Origin: Bacillus sp. FJAT-18017
GTDB lineage: Bacteria > Bacillota > Bacilli > Bacillales > Cytobacillaceae
Assembly (NCBI RefSeq): GCF_001278805.1
Contig: NZ_CP012602.1
Coordinates: 1,704,001 to 1,768,000 of the forward strand
DNA length: 64,000 nucleotides
Reading direction: 5' to 3'
The notes under the pieces are model-generated. The model searched no databases, was not told the origin of the DNA, and saw nothing but the letters and a program-made list of their open reading frames with translations. Both the position numbers and the translations under genes were made by a program. Below, piece after piece: positions 48,007-56,545 of this stretch (positions are counted from its first letter, which is position 1; each line of letters starts with the position of its first letter).

Positions 48007-48843
48007 CTAGAACCTGTCTTTGCGTCTTTCATCAATATCTGTGTCGCCTTCAGATTCAATATGAGCCTCTTCACGCTTAACATTCTCAACTACTTGTTCT
48101 GTAGACTGGACTTCTTTTTTGCCAATAACAAGTTCCTCATTGACAACAGGTTTTTTTGTAACCTCGACTTTTTCCTCGACAATAGGAACGCGGATCGTTT
48201 CGTTATCACCGATAGGACCCGCCTCTAGATTAGCCTCATTGCCATCAACCGGGCGACGGTCAACATATACTTCTTCATTTGTTACAGGAACATTGATTGT
48301 CTTCTGTTCTTCGACGACATCTTTACGAATTTCAACCTCACCCGTTTGGACGCGGTCTTTGTGGACATCAAGCTTCTCTTCCCGCAGTCTCAATGTACGC
48401 TCATCATCCGTCTCGAGTGTATCAGATGTGGTTGAAGCAATATTTGTTCCACTCTGTTTCAGACTGCTATCAAAAGCTCCTCCGGTTTCCTCGAACAGGA
48501 TTATCCTCCCCGATTCAAGGTCACCAGCATATTCCCTGGCCTCAGCTTCACTAAGTCCATAGCTTACTAACCGATCATAATAGGTAGATTCGTCGTTATC
48601 TGTACCGCCATCAAATGCCGAGGCGAGACTTTCGAAGAACCCCTTATCCTTATGTGTATCGGTATCGTCCTGAACGATCTGGGCTTCGGATACACCTGTT
48701 AAATTGCCAAGATGGGACATAGATCCATCCGTTTTTCCATAAACCGAAAGATTAGTAAGATTGTTTCCGTCATTTTGATATCGTTCAACAGCTTCAATTA
48801 ATTCCTCTTCTGTGTGATAAACACCAACTACACGCTTACTCAT
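48007..48843 (-). CDS. YsnF/YflT-type general stress protein (DUF2382)
   Basis: A 278-residue acidic protein in two parts. Residues 1-115 (VVGVYHTEEELIEAVERYQ, GLSEAEAREYAGDLESG) match the YflT/heat-induced stress domain. After a linker, residues about 155-275 contain the DUF2382 core with repeated phrases such as VRKDVVEEQKTINVPVTNEE and VPIVEEKVEVTKKPVVNEEL, as in YsnF. Homologs are sigma-B-dependent stress proteins of unknown action. CTAGGAGGT precedes the ATG. Confidence 0.87.
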   Translation of the reverse strand: MSKRVVGVYHTEEELIEAVERYQNDGNNLTNLSVYGKTDGSMSHLGNLTGVSEAQIVQDDTDTHKDKGFFESLASAFDGGTDNDESTYYDRLVSYGLSEAEAREYAGDLESGRIILFEETGGAFDSSLKQSGTNIASTTSDTLETDDERTLRLREEKLDVHKDRVQTGEVEIRKDVVEEQKTINVPVTNEEVYVDRRPVDGNEANLEAGPIGDNETIRVPIVEEKVEVTKKPVVNEELVIGKKEVQSTEQVVENVKREEAHIESEGDTDIDERRKDRF

Positions 48844-49049
48844 TTGAATCTACCTCCTAGTAAACATTCATCGCCGCCATTTAGGGGCGTATGAAGTCTA
48901 TTCCCGCTATCAGGAATAGAAAAACAAGCGATAGTTGGAATATTGTCCATATTTTGGGAAATAATTTTAGAAAGAAAAAATAATTTCATGTTGAATTAAG
49001 TTTTGTGGTCTGATACAATACAATAGTTGCCAAGAAAACTACAGCATGT

Positions 49050-49078
49050 TTGACACAGGATTTGGCATGTGATATAGT
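49050..49078 (+). promoter_or_regulatory. Sigma-A promoter of infC-rpmI-rplT
   Basis: TTGACA (49050-49055) and TATAGT (49073-49078) with 17-bp spacing, with a TG upstream of the -10. The inferred start is near 49085. Confidence 0.82.
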
Positions 49079-49089
49079 TACTAAGGTGA

Positions 49090-49240
49090 AAAGAGAATAC
49101 GAATTGTTGGGAAGAAGAAGCACCCGCTTCTCACCTAGCTGACGCACTCGGCTGTTGGCAGGTTTTACGTTATGGTTTGGTTCAAACCTTATTTATGTAC
49201 GTAAGTGTGGGTGTATACATCCGCACTTTTTTTATTGTAA
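49090..49240 (+). promoter_or_regulatory. L20-type leader with terminator upstream of infC
   Basis: The leader contains paired segments (AGAAGAAGCACCCGCTTCT) and a terminator stem AAGTGTGG / CCGCACTT followed by a T run at 49202-49235. In B. subtilis this leader binds ribosomal protein L20 and terminates transcription when L20 is in excess. Confidence 0.8.
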
Positions 49241-49291
49241 AAAAACCTGTCCGGCAGCGTATTCGTGTATTAAACCTGGAGGTGTCTAACT

Positions 49292-49810
49292 ATTAGCAAA
49301 GACCAAATGTTGTTGAACGAAGGCATTCGCGCCCGCGAAGTTCGACTTATTGACCAAAATGGCGAGCAGCTTGGAATCAAATCGAAATTTGAAGCGCTTG
49401 AAATCGCAGGCCGTGTAAATCTTGACCTTGTGCTTGTCGCGCCAAACGCCAAGCCGCCTGTGGCCCGGATTATGGATTATGGCAAATTCAAATTCGAACA
49501 GCAAAAGAAAGACAAAGAAGCGCGTAAGAACCAAAAAGTTATCACGACGAAAGAGGTTCGCCTGAGCCCATCGATCGATGAACATGACTTTAATACAAAG
49601 CTTCGCAATGCGATCAAGTTCCTTGAAAAGGGCGATAAGGTAAAAGCATCGATCCGTTTCAAGGGCCGTGCGATTACACATAAGGAAATCGGCCAGCGTG
49701 TACTGGACCGTTTTGCCGCAGAGTGCAAGGAAGTTGCTACGATCGAATCCCATCCTAAAATGGATGGCCGGAGCATGTTCCTGGTCTTAGCACCTAAAAT
49801 CGAAAAGTAA
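49292..49810 (+). CDS. infC: Translation initiation factor IF-3 (ATT start)
   Basis: A 172-residue IF-3. N-domain ([20 protein letters not shown]), linker, and C-domain ([33 protein letters not shown]). The start is the rare codon ATT at 49292, seven bases after GGAGGTG, giving ISKDQM as the first residues, as in other bacterial IF-3. Use of ATT lets IF-3 repress its own translation. It is the first gene of the operon with rpmI and rplT. Confidence 0.95.
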   Translation: MSKDQMLLNEGIRAREVRLIDQNGEQLGIKSKFEALEIAGRVNLDLVLVAPNAKPPVARIMDYGKFKFEQQKKDKEARKNQKVITTKEVRLSPSIDEHDFNTKLRNAIKFLEKGDKVKASIRFKGRAITHKEIGQRVLDRFAAECKEVATIESHPKMDGRSMFLVLAPKIEK

Positions 49811-49826
49811 CAAGGAGGACATCCCA

Positions 49827-50027
49827 ATGCCAAAAATGAAAACTCACCGTGGAACTGCTAAGCGTTTCAAAAAGACCGGTTCTGGTAAACTGAAACGTTC
49901 CCACGCTTATACTAGCCACTTGTTTGCGAACAAGTCTACAAAAGCAAAGCGTAAGCTTCGCAAATCTGCAATTGTTTCCAAAGGCGATTTCAGACGTATT
50001 CGTCAAATGCTTGACAATCTCAAGTAA
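49827..50027 (+). CDS. rpmI: 50S ribosomal protein L35
   Basis: A 66-residue, very basic protein with the family opening [27 protein letters not shown] precedes the ATG. It lies 16 bp after infC and 36 bp before rplT. Confidence 0.97.
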   Translation: MPKMKTHRGTAKRFKKTGSGKLKRSHAYTSHLFANKSTKAKRKLRKSAIVSKGDFRRIRQMLDNLK

Positions 50028-50063
50028 TCTCGAACGATGATTCACATATAGGAGGGAAATTAC

Positions 50064-50423
50064 ATGCCACGTGTAAAAGGCGGTACTGTAACGCGCAAGC
50101 GTCGTAAAAGAGTTCTTAAATTAGCTAAAGGTTATTACGGATCTAAACATACATTATATAAAGTTGCTAACCAGCAGGTTATGAAATCCCTGCAATATGC
50201 TTACCGTGACCGTCGCCAGAAGAAGCGCGACTTCCGTAAGCTTTGGATCACTCGTATCAATGCAGCTGCACGCATCAACGGCCTTTCTTATAGCCGCCTG
50301 ATGCATGGCCTAAAGCTTGCTGGCGTCGAAGTGAACCGCAAGATGCTTGCTGAGCTTGCAGTAAGCGATGCTCAAGCATTTGCACAACTTGCTGATGTTG
50401 CTAAAGCACAGTATAACAAGTAA
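50064..50423 (+). CDS. rplT: 50S ribosomal protein L20
   Basis: A 119-residue basic protein, opening [19 protein letters not shown] and ending with the globular domain [18 protein letters not shown]. Beyond its role in 50S assembly, it is the autoregulator of this operon through the leader at 49090-49240. TAGGAGGG precedes the ATG. Confidence 0.97.
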   Translation: MPRVKGGTVTRKRRKRVLKLAKGYYGSKHTLYKVANQQVMKSLQYAYRDRRQKKRDFRKLWITRINAAARINGLSYSRLMHGLKLAGVEVNRKMLAELAVSDAQAFAQLADVAKAQYNK

Positions 50424-50433
50424 ATCTCAATGA

Positions 50434-50467
50434 CAAAGCCATTTCCGTAACTGGGAATGGCTTTTTC
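50434..50467 (+). terminator. Terminator after rplT
   Basis: Stem AAGCCATTTCC / GGGAATGGCTT followed by TTTTCTTC. Confidence 0.85.
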
Positions 50468-50490
50468 TTCATGTGTAAGGGGGAAAATAC

Positions 50491-50763
50491 ATGGAAAAGG
50501 CGATTTTTATATATTTGCTGGTTATAAATATCATTTCCTTTTCAATGATGGGGATTGACAAAAGAAGGGCCAGAAACGGCCAATACAGAATTTCTGAACA
50601 GACTCTGTGGCTGTCAGCATTAGCTGGAGGTGCAATTGGGGCAACAATTGGAATGAATTACTTTCGTCATAAAACAAAGCATGTGTCATTTAAATTCGGT
50701 TTACCTTTGCTTGCCGCCATTGAAATCTTGGCTATCTTTTACGCTGCTGCTAAATTATTTTAA
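50491..50763 (+). CDS. ysdA: DUF1294 membrane protein YsdA
   Basis: A 90-residue protein with two or three membrane helices and the DUF1294 signature MGIDKRRARNGQYRISE followed by LAGGAIGATIGMNYFRHKTKH. Function unknown. GTAAGGGGG precedes the ATG. Position after rplT is as in B. subtilis. Confidence 0.9.
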   Translation: MEKAIFIYLLVINIISFSMMGIDKRRARNGQYRISEQTLWLSALAGGAIGATIGMNYFRHKTKHVSFKFGLPLLAAIEILAIFYAAAKLF

Positions 50764-50797
50764 ATAATTCATTGATAATGTTGGAGGAGATGAAGCG

Positions 50798-51235
50798 TTG
50801 ACTTATACATTAAAGGTTAAATTAGTACATAAGGATGCAAAGCTACCAATCCGGGCAAATCCGGGAGATGCTGGTCTGGATTTATATTCGGCAGAGGAAA
50901 AAATAATCAAACCAGGAGAATCTGCTTTGGTTCGTACTGGAATTATCATAGAGCTTCCAGAGGATACAGAAGCCCAGGTGAGGCCGAGAAGCGGTTTGGC
51001 TCTAAGACATTCTATAACCGTATTAAATAGCCCGGGTACTATTGATGAGGGCTATAGAGGAGAAGTAAAGGTAATTTTAATTAATCATGGGAAAGAAGAA
51101 TTCCGGGTGGAAAGACAAATGAGGATTGCCCAAATGATCATAGCACCTGTGACAAAAGTAAAAATCCAGGAAGTTATTGAAATAACCAGTTCCGATAGAG
51201 GTGAAGGGGGCTTTGGTTCGTCGGGAATAAAATAA
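50798..51235 (+). CDS. dut: dUTP diphosphatase
   Basis: A 145-residue trimeric dUTPase that removes dUTP and supplies dUMP. All five motifs are visible: [13 protein letters not shown], the [11 protein letters not shown] loop, [23 protein letters not shown] and the C-terminal arm [15 protein letters not shown] start after TTGGAGGAG. The gene marks the end of the conserved block; similar enzymes in Bacillus are often phage-related, but nothing phage-like flanks this one. Confidence 0.95.
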   Translation: MTYTLKVKLVHKDAKLPIRANPGDAGLDLYSAEEKIIKPGESALVRTGIIIELPEDTEAQVRPRSGLALRHSITVLNSPGTIDEGYRGEVKVILINHGKEEFRVERQMRIAQMIIAPVTKVKIQEVIEITSSDRGEGGFGSSGIK

Positions 51236-51269
51236 AAGCAATTTTTACATTAATTCATTAATCACACGA

Positions 51270-51313
51270 TTAAAAGAGAAGCCCTTTTTCTGATAGAGCG
51301 GCTTCTCTTTTAA
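51270..51313 (+). terminator. Terminator after dut
   Basis: Stem TTAAAAGAGAAGCC / GGCTTCTCTTTTAA with a 16-base loop. Confidence 0.8.
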
Positions 51314-51468
51314 AGAAAATTACTCTTTTACATCTTCAGCTATCCCCCATGGATATATCCACACTTACCTATTTTCATTCTAGTAACAATTAAAAATAAA
51401 TAGTAAGAATACAATATATAAGTATTTTCTTACAGGAGCCAACGAGTTGACTCAGGGAGTAGTACATT

Positions 51469-51785
51469 ATGGAAGCCATTGCATTCATTGGAACATATAA
51501 AAACAGGAAGGAGCAGGAACAGTATATGGGCAGCAAAGGGCTCGGATATTATAATTTTTTACTTCGAATAAAGGAATAAAAGGAATTGCCTGAAGTTAAT
51601 GACATAAGATGTAGCAAGGAGATGAGTCTGAAAAATTTGCTACCAATGTAAAACGATACGGGACAGGGGCATAAGAGACTTTTATCGGCTTCATAGATCC
51701 CTATGTATATAAGGTTTTTAAATTATCCGAAGCACTTGATCCAACAGTCTTTTTGGCAGAACCGTTTTTTATACTGCAGGACTAA
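51469..51785 (+). pseudogene. Decayed ATP-grasp ligase, N-terminal part
   Basis: An ATG with CAGGGAG upstream opens MEAIAFIGTYKNRKE, ending at a stop after about 36 codons. The same frame continues KELPEVNDIRCSKEMSLKN with more stops, and a shifted frame gives FIDPYVYKVFKLSEAL. Each piece lines up, in order, with the intact ATP-grasp gene at 63532 (TVIFIGCNKSG, EFSDVHQMIYLED, LVDPFVYTATLLSIEL). So this is a gene remnant with nonsense and frameshift changes, lacking the catalytic ATP-grasp core. Confidence 0.65.
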
Positions 51786-51866
51786 GCACGATTTAGGAAA
51801 GCACCTCCTGACGTTTCCATCGCCCCCTTGATTTACTGTCTGCACTGCTGAGCAATCACAGGATGA

Positions 51867-52169
51867 CCCATTGTTGTTCTAGGTGATATTAAAGAGCTTG
51901 GAGCTGCGTCAAAGAGTGAACATATAAAAATTGGGGATTTAATTCTAAAATTTAATATTGAAAAACTTGTAACAATTGGGAAGGAATCGAAATACATTGC
52001 GAGCCGAGCTCTTGAGTTATGAATGGACAAGAAAAATATAACCGTTCTCGAGCATGATGAAGTATTAGTTGATTTACTAACACAATTAACAGACAGGAAC
52101 ACAAATGTATTAATCAAAAAATCAATGCGGAATTCATTTGGCAGTATTAAAAAACTAACTTCGGATTAA
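51867..52169 (+). pseudogene. Decayed MurF-like ligase, C-terminal domain
   Basis: One frame reads PIVVLGDIKELGAASKSEH, then LVTIGKESKYIASRALEL, a TGA in place of glycine, then MDKKNITVLEHDEVLVDLL to VLIKKSMRNSFGSIKKL. The pattern (VLGDMxELG, xxGxxAxxIA, GM, FxxxxEL, VLxKGSR) matches the C-terminal Rossmann-like domain of MurF ligases. A MurF-like paralog was therefore here and has lost its N-terminus, and its KGSR signature is now KKSMR. Confidence 0.55.
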
Positions 52170-52241
52170 GCTTTAATCCAATATAAAAGGACCCTTAATC
52201 GGGTCCTGTAAAGATGCTAAAAGTCTTTAAATAAAAGCTTT

Positions 52242-52619
52242 TTAGCATTTGGGTTCAATCGGAGGTAAACATTGATTTACTAATTCAGGTGGGAGGCCTA
52301 TTATTCCACATATACAGTCCAGCTGGAAAGTGAACCTGTCATTTGTTTCTACCAAAGAAAATAAATGTTCGGAAAGGTCTGATGGGCAGCCTTCAATATC
52401 AATCGGAATAAGTGGTGATAGTTCTATGCAACCTGATTTTTTTTCAACCCTCATTATCTTAAAAACAGGAGTAAGCACACAATCATAGTAGGAATGGTTT
52501 GCCGGAAAATTAAAGAGATTCCCCTTTTTTATATATACACAACAAGGTATTTTTACATCCTTCATTCTTTCTAAAAGTTCTCCAAAGCATGTATTCCGTT
52601 TATTATTCAGTTCATCCAT
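52242..52619 (-). CDS. CotY/CotZ-like spore coat (exosporium) protein
   Basis: A 125-residue cysteine-rich protein. The segment IELSPLIPIDIEG and the C-terminal FTFQLDCICGIIGLPPELV parallel the CotY/CotZ/ExsY pattern (LxxLRPVD and a CxCxIxxLxPELVD ending). About ten cysteines suit the disulphide-linked crust or exosporium lattice formed by that family. ATG at 52619 after GAGGTG; the earlier in-frame ATG lies within the upstream gene. It is co-directional with and 13 bp downstream of the ATP-grasp gene. Confidence 0.7.
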   Translation of the reverse strand: MDELNNKRNTCFGELLERMKDVKIPCCVYIKKGNLFNFPANHSYYDCVLTPVFKIMRVEKKSGCIELSPLIPIDIEGCPSDLSEHLFSLVETNDRFTFQLDCICGIIGLPPELVNQCLPPIEPKC

Positions 52620-52632
52620 GGTTTCACCTCGC

Positions 52633-53850
52633 TTAACCATTATATGGGGCCAATTCAAATTTCACCTTCTTTGAAGCCGATAACGCAAGGCTTCGGGCCT
52701 CGTCTTTTGTTCTCCCTTTTGCAATCACATACCCATACCTATGCCCCATGGAAAGTGGAGGGGAGAGAATCTGCCCTGGTTCTGCTCTTATAAAAATATC
52801 AATGATGCCCTGTGCCTTTTGGGCTTCCTCCAATCCTGTCATTTTTACTAATTTGCCTACTTGATCCACTGTAAATAAATGAGCATGGACAAAATGGTTC
52901 CATTGCGATTCTATAACCGGCTTTTTTCCCATGTAGAGGTTTATTATTTGTTCGGTATAGTTAAAACCGTAAGCGTGTTCAATCAAATTATTTACCGGCC
53001 CTCCAGAAATCCGGGGATTGATTTCTACTAGCTTCCACGTTCCATTTACATTTCGAAGTTCCAGATGGCAATTCCCATTTTCCAATTTAAGCTCCTCAAG
53101 GATTGCTTTTGTAACTTCTACTATGCCATCGACTGCCTCTTTATCCATAATAGGTGAAATACTGTAACCTGTTACGATAAATTTAAATTGTTTTGTAATT
53201 TCCTGTTCAATGATAGCTGCAATTTGAATTTCCCCGTTGTAAACTATTGCTTCTACAATATATTGAGGCCCCTCGAGATATTCTTCAATTAGCAAATCCT
53301 CATTTGGTTTTTTCCTTTTTAAAAATTTTATTCTGTTTTTTAAATGAGTTTCTGAATGAATGAAATACACATCCCTAGAGCCAGAAGATGAGGGTGATTT
53401 GAGAACGATGGGATAACTTTCTTTAAGTTTAATGTACAAACTATTCAACGGTGTATGATCATGGATGATATCATAATTGGGCGAATATTGTAGGCGTGAT
53501 AAATGGGATCTAAATAAAATCTTGTTCTCCATTATACTCAATGCTCCATTATCAATGTTTCCCCCGCAGAAAAAACGGTTCATTTTTGCGGCTAGTGAAA
53601 CGAATGGATCCACAAAGCTAATAATGAGTGATACATCTTTTTCTCTCTTTATTTCAGTTATTGTTTTTTTGAGGTTTTCTTCCTTTAGATCCGCGATAAA
53701 ATGTACAGCGTTTAATTCTGGAATCCGTTCTTCGAGGTACCGTTTCTTTGCTGTAATTAAATGGACATCGTATCCGAGTTTTCCAGCAGTGATCATTCCT
53801 TCCATACTGGATCCATATCGATTTGTCTCGATAAAAACAACCGATTTCAC
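52633..53850 (-). CDS. ATP-grasp ligase (carboxylate-amine ligase type)
   Basis: A 405-residue ATP-grasp enzyme. The N-terminal pre-ATP-grasp domain opens VVFIETNRYGSSMEG. The ATP-binding region includes YPIVLKSPSSSGSRDVYF and LLIEEYLEGPQYIVEA, and the metal/phosphate triad lies in CHLELRNVNGTWKLVEINPRISGG (in two parts). A C-terminal domain follows. Such enzymes join a carboxylate to an amine via acyl phosphate; the substrate is unknown. GTG start after AGAAGGG. It is immediately upstream of the CotZ-like gene, which suggests action at the spore surface. Confidence 0.88.
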   Translation of the reverse strand: MKSVVFIETNRYGSSMEGMITAGKLGYDVHLITAKKRYLEERIPELNAVHFIADLKEENLKKTITEIKREKDVSLIISFVDPFVSLAAKMNRFFCGGNIDNGALSIMENKILFRSHLSRLQYSPNYDIIHDHTPLNSLYIKLKESYPIVLKSPSSSGSRDVYFIHSETHLKNRIKFLKRKKPNEDLLIEEYLEGPQYIVEAIVYNGEIQIAAIIEQEITKQFKFIVTGYSISPIMDKEAVDGIVEVTKAILEELKLENGNCHLELRNVNGTWKLVEINPRISGGPVNNLIEHAYGFNYTEQIINLYMGKKPVIESQWNHFVHAHLFTVDQVGKLVKMTGLEEAQKAQGIIDIFIRAEPGQILSPPLSMGHRYGYVIAKGRTKDEARSLALSASKKVKFELAPYNG

Positions 53851-53879
53851 AATTCAAGCCCTTCTCTCAAACACCTTGA

Positions 53880-54504
53880 TTTTATGTATTTATATTCAAT
53901 ACGGATATGCTTGGAAACTATTTTAACTCTAATTTATTTATTTTTTTTATGCCTGACCGGAAACCCTATAAATCTGAAGCTGTCCGCTAAAGTCGGCTTC
54001 GATAAATAATGCATAATTCGGTTTTTGAAAAAATGTGGTTTATTGGTGTGCCTCAACAGTAATCTGAACTTTTTTGTTCTCCCCAAGTCTTAATTTATCG
54101 TTAAATCTGTTCAAGCCACCATCCCCACGTGCATTTGATCCTAAAGTCATTACACTCTTAATCGTGTACAGATCTTTAAAGGAATACCTATTTGAATTAA
54201 TTGATCGATGCCAATCCATTCAAAGTTTACCCCAAGCTATTTTTTCATCTTCCTTCATTCATTACTTCTAATTGGTAATTTGCAAGAAATCTATGCCTTA
54301 CGGTTATGAAGCACGGGGCCAAACCAACCAAATGCTTTATAGGTATGTTTATCAAATCATGAAAAGCCCGGACCAAAACATGCCTCTGACATATTATGTA
54401 TTGTTACTTGTAAGGGCCCGCTTTGAAAAAGGATTATTCCGAATGGGGTTGGATTGTGTAATGATAATCAGCCTTTCAAGGATTAACATGAAAGGAAAAA
54501 GGCG
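53880..54504. other. Gene-free, decayed stretch
   Basis: No intact gene. A short minus-strand remnant is listed at 54040-54171. On the plus strand 54290-54507 is open (MPYGYEARGQTNQMLYRY...) with no ribosome binding site and no family I recognise, and it may be another decayed fragment. Confidence 0.5.
54040..54171 (-). pseudogene. Short unassigned coding remnant
   Basis: On the minus strand the frame reads LYTIKSVMTLGSNARGDGG then NDKLRLGENKKVQITVEAHQ and stop. It looks protein-like but has no start and breaks into other frames upstream. Family not recognised. Confidence 0.35.
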
Positions 54505-54795
54505 ATAAAAAAGACTTCTCAGCTGAAAACAATGCTTCAATTTGAAAAGGTTGAATTGTTAATGGAAGCACATAATGGTTTATCCGCATAAATAGTGGAG
54601 GAGACTGGCTTTAAAGGAATCTAGGGCAGCGCGGCCTGTCTATTTCGGCCTCTTTGGGTGTGCGAGACCTCAACGAAGCTTTCAGGACCCAGGTTCTTGA
54701 TGTACTGGAATTCATGAGTGATGCGATGCGGAAACTTTAACAATGCTAGAAGACTTGTTAAAAAGCTGGAACAAATCGATGTGGCGGGATGGAAT
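54505..54795 (+). pseudogene. Decayed phosphoenolpyruvate mutase (pepM-like)
   Basis: The frame from 54505 gives KKTSQLKTMLQFEKVELLM then EAHNGLSA, stop, [10 protein letters not shown], stop, GS. After a frameshift it continues [18 protein letters not shown] then [13 protein letters not shown], and after a deletion [15 protein letters not shown]. These match consecutive motifs of phosphoenolpyruvate phosphomutase, the entry enzyme to phosphonates. The catalytic loop (DGDTGYGN and EDKxFPKxNS) is missing or destroyed. TAA replaces a lysine codon and TAG a tryptophan codon, so decay is clear. Confidence 0.82.
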
Positions 54796-55021
54796 CCCTC
54801 GATAATTCAGCCTTCTATTTTAAATAAACTTTCAAAGAATCGACTTTTTCAGTCGAGGATAGTTCAGTGGAGGACCGCAAGAAGAGCAGGGGAATGGCCA
54901 GAAGTCATCCGCAGAGGAATTTCGGTTTGCCGGAGTGCTTAAATATCTTATTGAAAAGGCTCATTCGTCCTATATAGCGGTTTCGAATAAGTCGCTGAAT
55001 TTACAGTTAGAGGTGATAATT

Positions 55022-55678
55022 TTGAAGAAAAAAGTTCTTGTCATAGTTTCTCACCCGGATGATGAAATATTGGGGTGTGGTGGTACGATTAAGAAGTTGG
55101 TAAACAATGGATACGAAGTTGTAACCATTATTACTGCAAAGGGCCGCAAGGAAGAAGAGCATCAAATTGAAAAGTGTATAGAACAGGCAAATAAGATTCT
55201 TGGTGTTAAGGAGTTTCATTTTCTTAAACTTCCAAATTTGAGGATGCATACAATCCCCCTCCATCAAATTACGAAAGAAATTGAAAAGTTACTTGACATC
55301 TACAATCCTGAGATGATTCTCACTCATCATTATGGAGATTTAAATAAAGATCATCAGGTCACTTACCAGGCAGTATTAACTGCTGCACGGCCGCTTCCTG
55401 GTAAAACGATGGTTGAACTTCTTTGTTTCGAGACCGTTTCTTCTAGTGAATGGACGGAGCAAACGAATGATCGAACATTTAAGCCTAATTATTTCGTCAA
55501 TATTTCGGATACCTTGCAAGATAAACTTCTCGCACTGAAAGAGTATGATGTGGAAATGCGCCCTTATCCTCATCCACGTTCTTATGAAGGTGTTAAGTCT
55601 TTAGCATCTGTAAGAGGGATGACAGTGGGTTTGGAACATGCTGAAGCGTTTGAGGTTATAAGAAGAATATGGAAGTAA
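55022..55678 (+). CDS. PIG-L/LmbE-family N-deacetylase
   Basis: A 218-residue PIG-L-type zinc deacetylase. The HPDDE metal motif is in VLVIVSHPDDEILGCGG, a second histidine cluster in ILTHHYGDLNKDHQ, and the C-terminal PHPRSYEG segment matches the family. Members remove acetyl from N-acetylglucosamine conjugates (as in bacillithiol or GPI precursors). TTG at 55022 after TTAGAGGTG; the frame open to 54935 is part of the degraded upstream sequence. It heads a plus-strand run of surface-glycan genes. Confidence 0.88.
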   Translation: MKKKVLVIVSHPDDEILGCGGTIKKLVNNGYEVVTIITAKGRKEEEHQIEKCIEQANKILGVKEFHFLKLPNLRMHTIPLHQITKEIEKLLDIYNPEMILTHHYGDLNKDHQVTYQAVLTAARPLPGKTMVELLCFETVSSSEWTEQTNDRTFKPNYFVNISDTLQDKLLALKEYDVEMRPYPHPRSYEGVKSLASVRGMTVGLEHAEAFEVIRRIWK

Positions 55679-55720
55679 GGTAAATAAAATTTTCTAGAAA
55701 TCAAAAGAGAGGTGAAAAAC

Positions 55721-56545
55721 TTGGAGAAAATGATTATCACTGCTGCCGTTACTGGCGGCGTTACAACAAGAAGAGATAACCCAAACCTTCCCATAACACC
55801 CGATGAAATCGCAAATGAAGTTTATGAATGCTGGAAAGCAGGTGCTTCGATTGCTCATATTCATGCCCGTGAAAACGATGGTACTCCAAGCCAGCGTGTC
55901 GATCTGTATCAAGAGATAGTGGAGAAAATTAGGGAACGGTGCGATGTTATTATCAATTTAACTACTACAGGATGGGGGCAAAAAGGGGTTGAAGCAGACA
56001 GATGGAATCACCTTGTCTGCAAGCCAGAAATGGCGACTTTCACTCCGGGGTCCATGAACCGAAAAGACAGTGTCATGATTAATTCTCCTGCATTTGTTCG
56101 CAGGCTTGCAGAAAAGATAAATGAATACAAAATAAAACCAGAAATAGAGATTTTTGATTTTGGAATGATTGACCAAGCTTTAAAGCTGGCTAAGTCAGGA
56201 CTTTTGCAAGAGCCTTTGCACTTTCAGTTTGTGCTGGGGGTTCCAGGAGGTATTCCAGCCAATGCCAAGAACCTTCTTCATTTAAAAGAGAGCATTCCAT
56301 CAAATAGTACCTGGTCAATTGCAGCTGTGGGCAAAGGGCAGTTACCTATGAATTTATTAGGCATTATTCAAGGGGGGCATATTAGAACCGGGCTGGAAGA
56401 TAACGTTTATTTTAAATACGGTGAGCTGGCAAGGAATAATGTACAGCTGGTAGAAAGATTGGCAAAATATGCGGCTGACCTGAACAGGGAGATTGCCACA
56501 CCAAAAGAAGCCAGAAAAATTCTCGGAGTTGGAGAGGATTTTTAG
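55721..56545 (+). CDS. BKACE-family enzyme (beta-keto acid cleavage, DUF849)
   Basis: A 274-residue TIM-barrel protein of the BKACE/3-keto-5-aminohexanoate cleavage family. It has IITAAVTGG at the start, the zinc HIHARENDGTPSQ motif (H-x-H), TTGWGQKGVEADR, and the C-terminal GHIRTGLEDNVYFKYG loop. These enzymes exchange a beta-keto acid with acetyl-CoA to give an acyl-CoA and acetoacetate. In this context it may supply an unusual acyl-CoA for the neighbouring acyltransferase (inference). TTG at 55721 after AGAGGTG is favoured; ATG at 55730 is possible. Confidence 0.88.
   Translation: MEKMIITAAVTGGVTTRRDNPNLPITPDEIANEVYECWKAGASIAHIHARENDGTPSQRVDLYQEIVEKIRERCDVIINLTTTGWGQKGVEADRWNHLVCKPEMATFTPGSMNRKDSVMINSPAFVRRLAEKINEYKIKPEIEIFDFGMIDQALKLAKSGLLQEPLHFQFVLGVPGGIPANAKNLLHLKESIPSNSTWSIAAVGKGQLPMNLLGIIQGGHIRTGLEDNVYFKYGELARNNVQLVERLAKYAADLNREIATPKEARKILGVGEDF

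Noticed and set aside
48119..48562. 147-residue serine-rich frame antisense to the YsnF-type gene
   Set aside because: The Ser/Thr-rich composition is the mirror of acidic repeats on the other strand.
50798..51235. dut taken as a sign of prophage
   Set aside because: Neighbouring genes are chromosomal and no phage structural, integrase or att-like features are seen.
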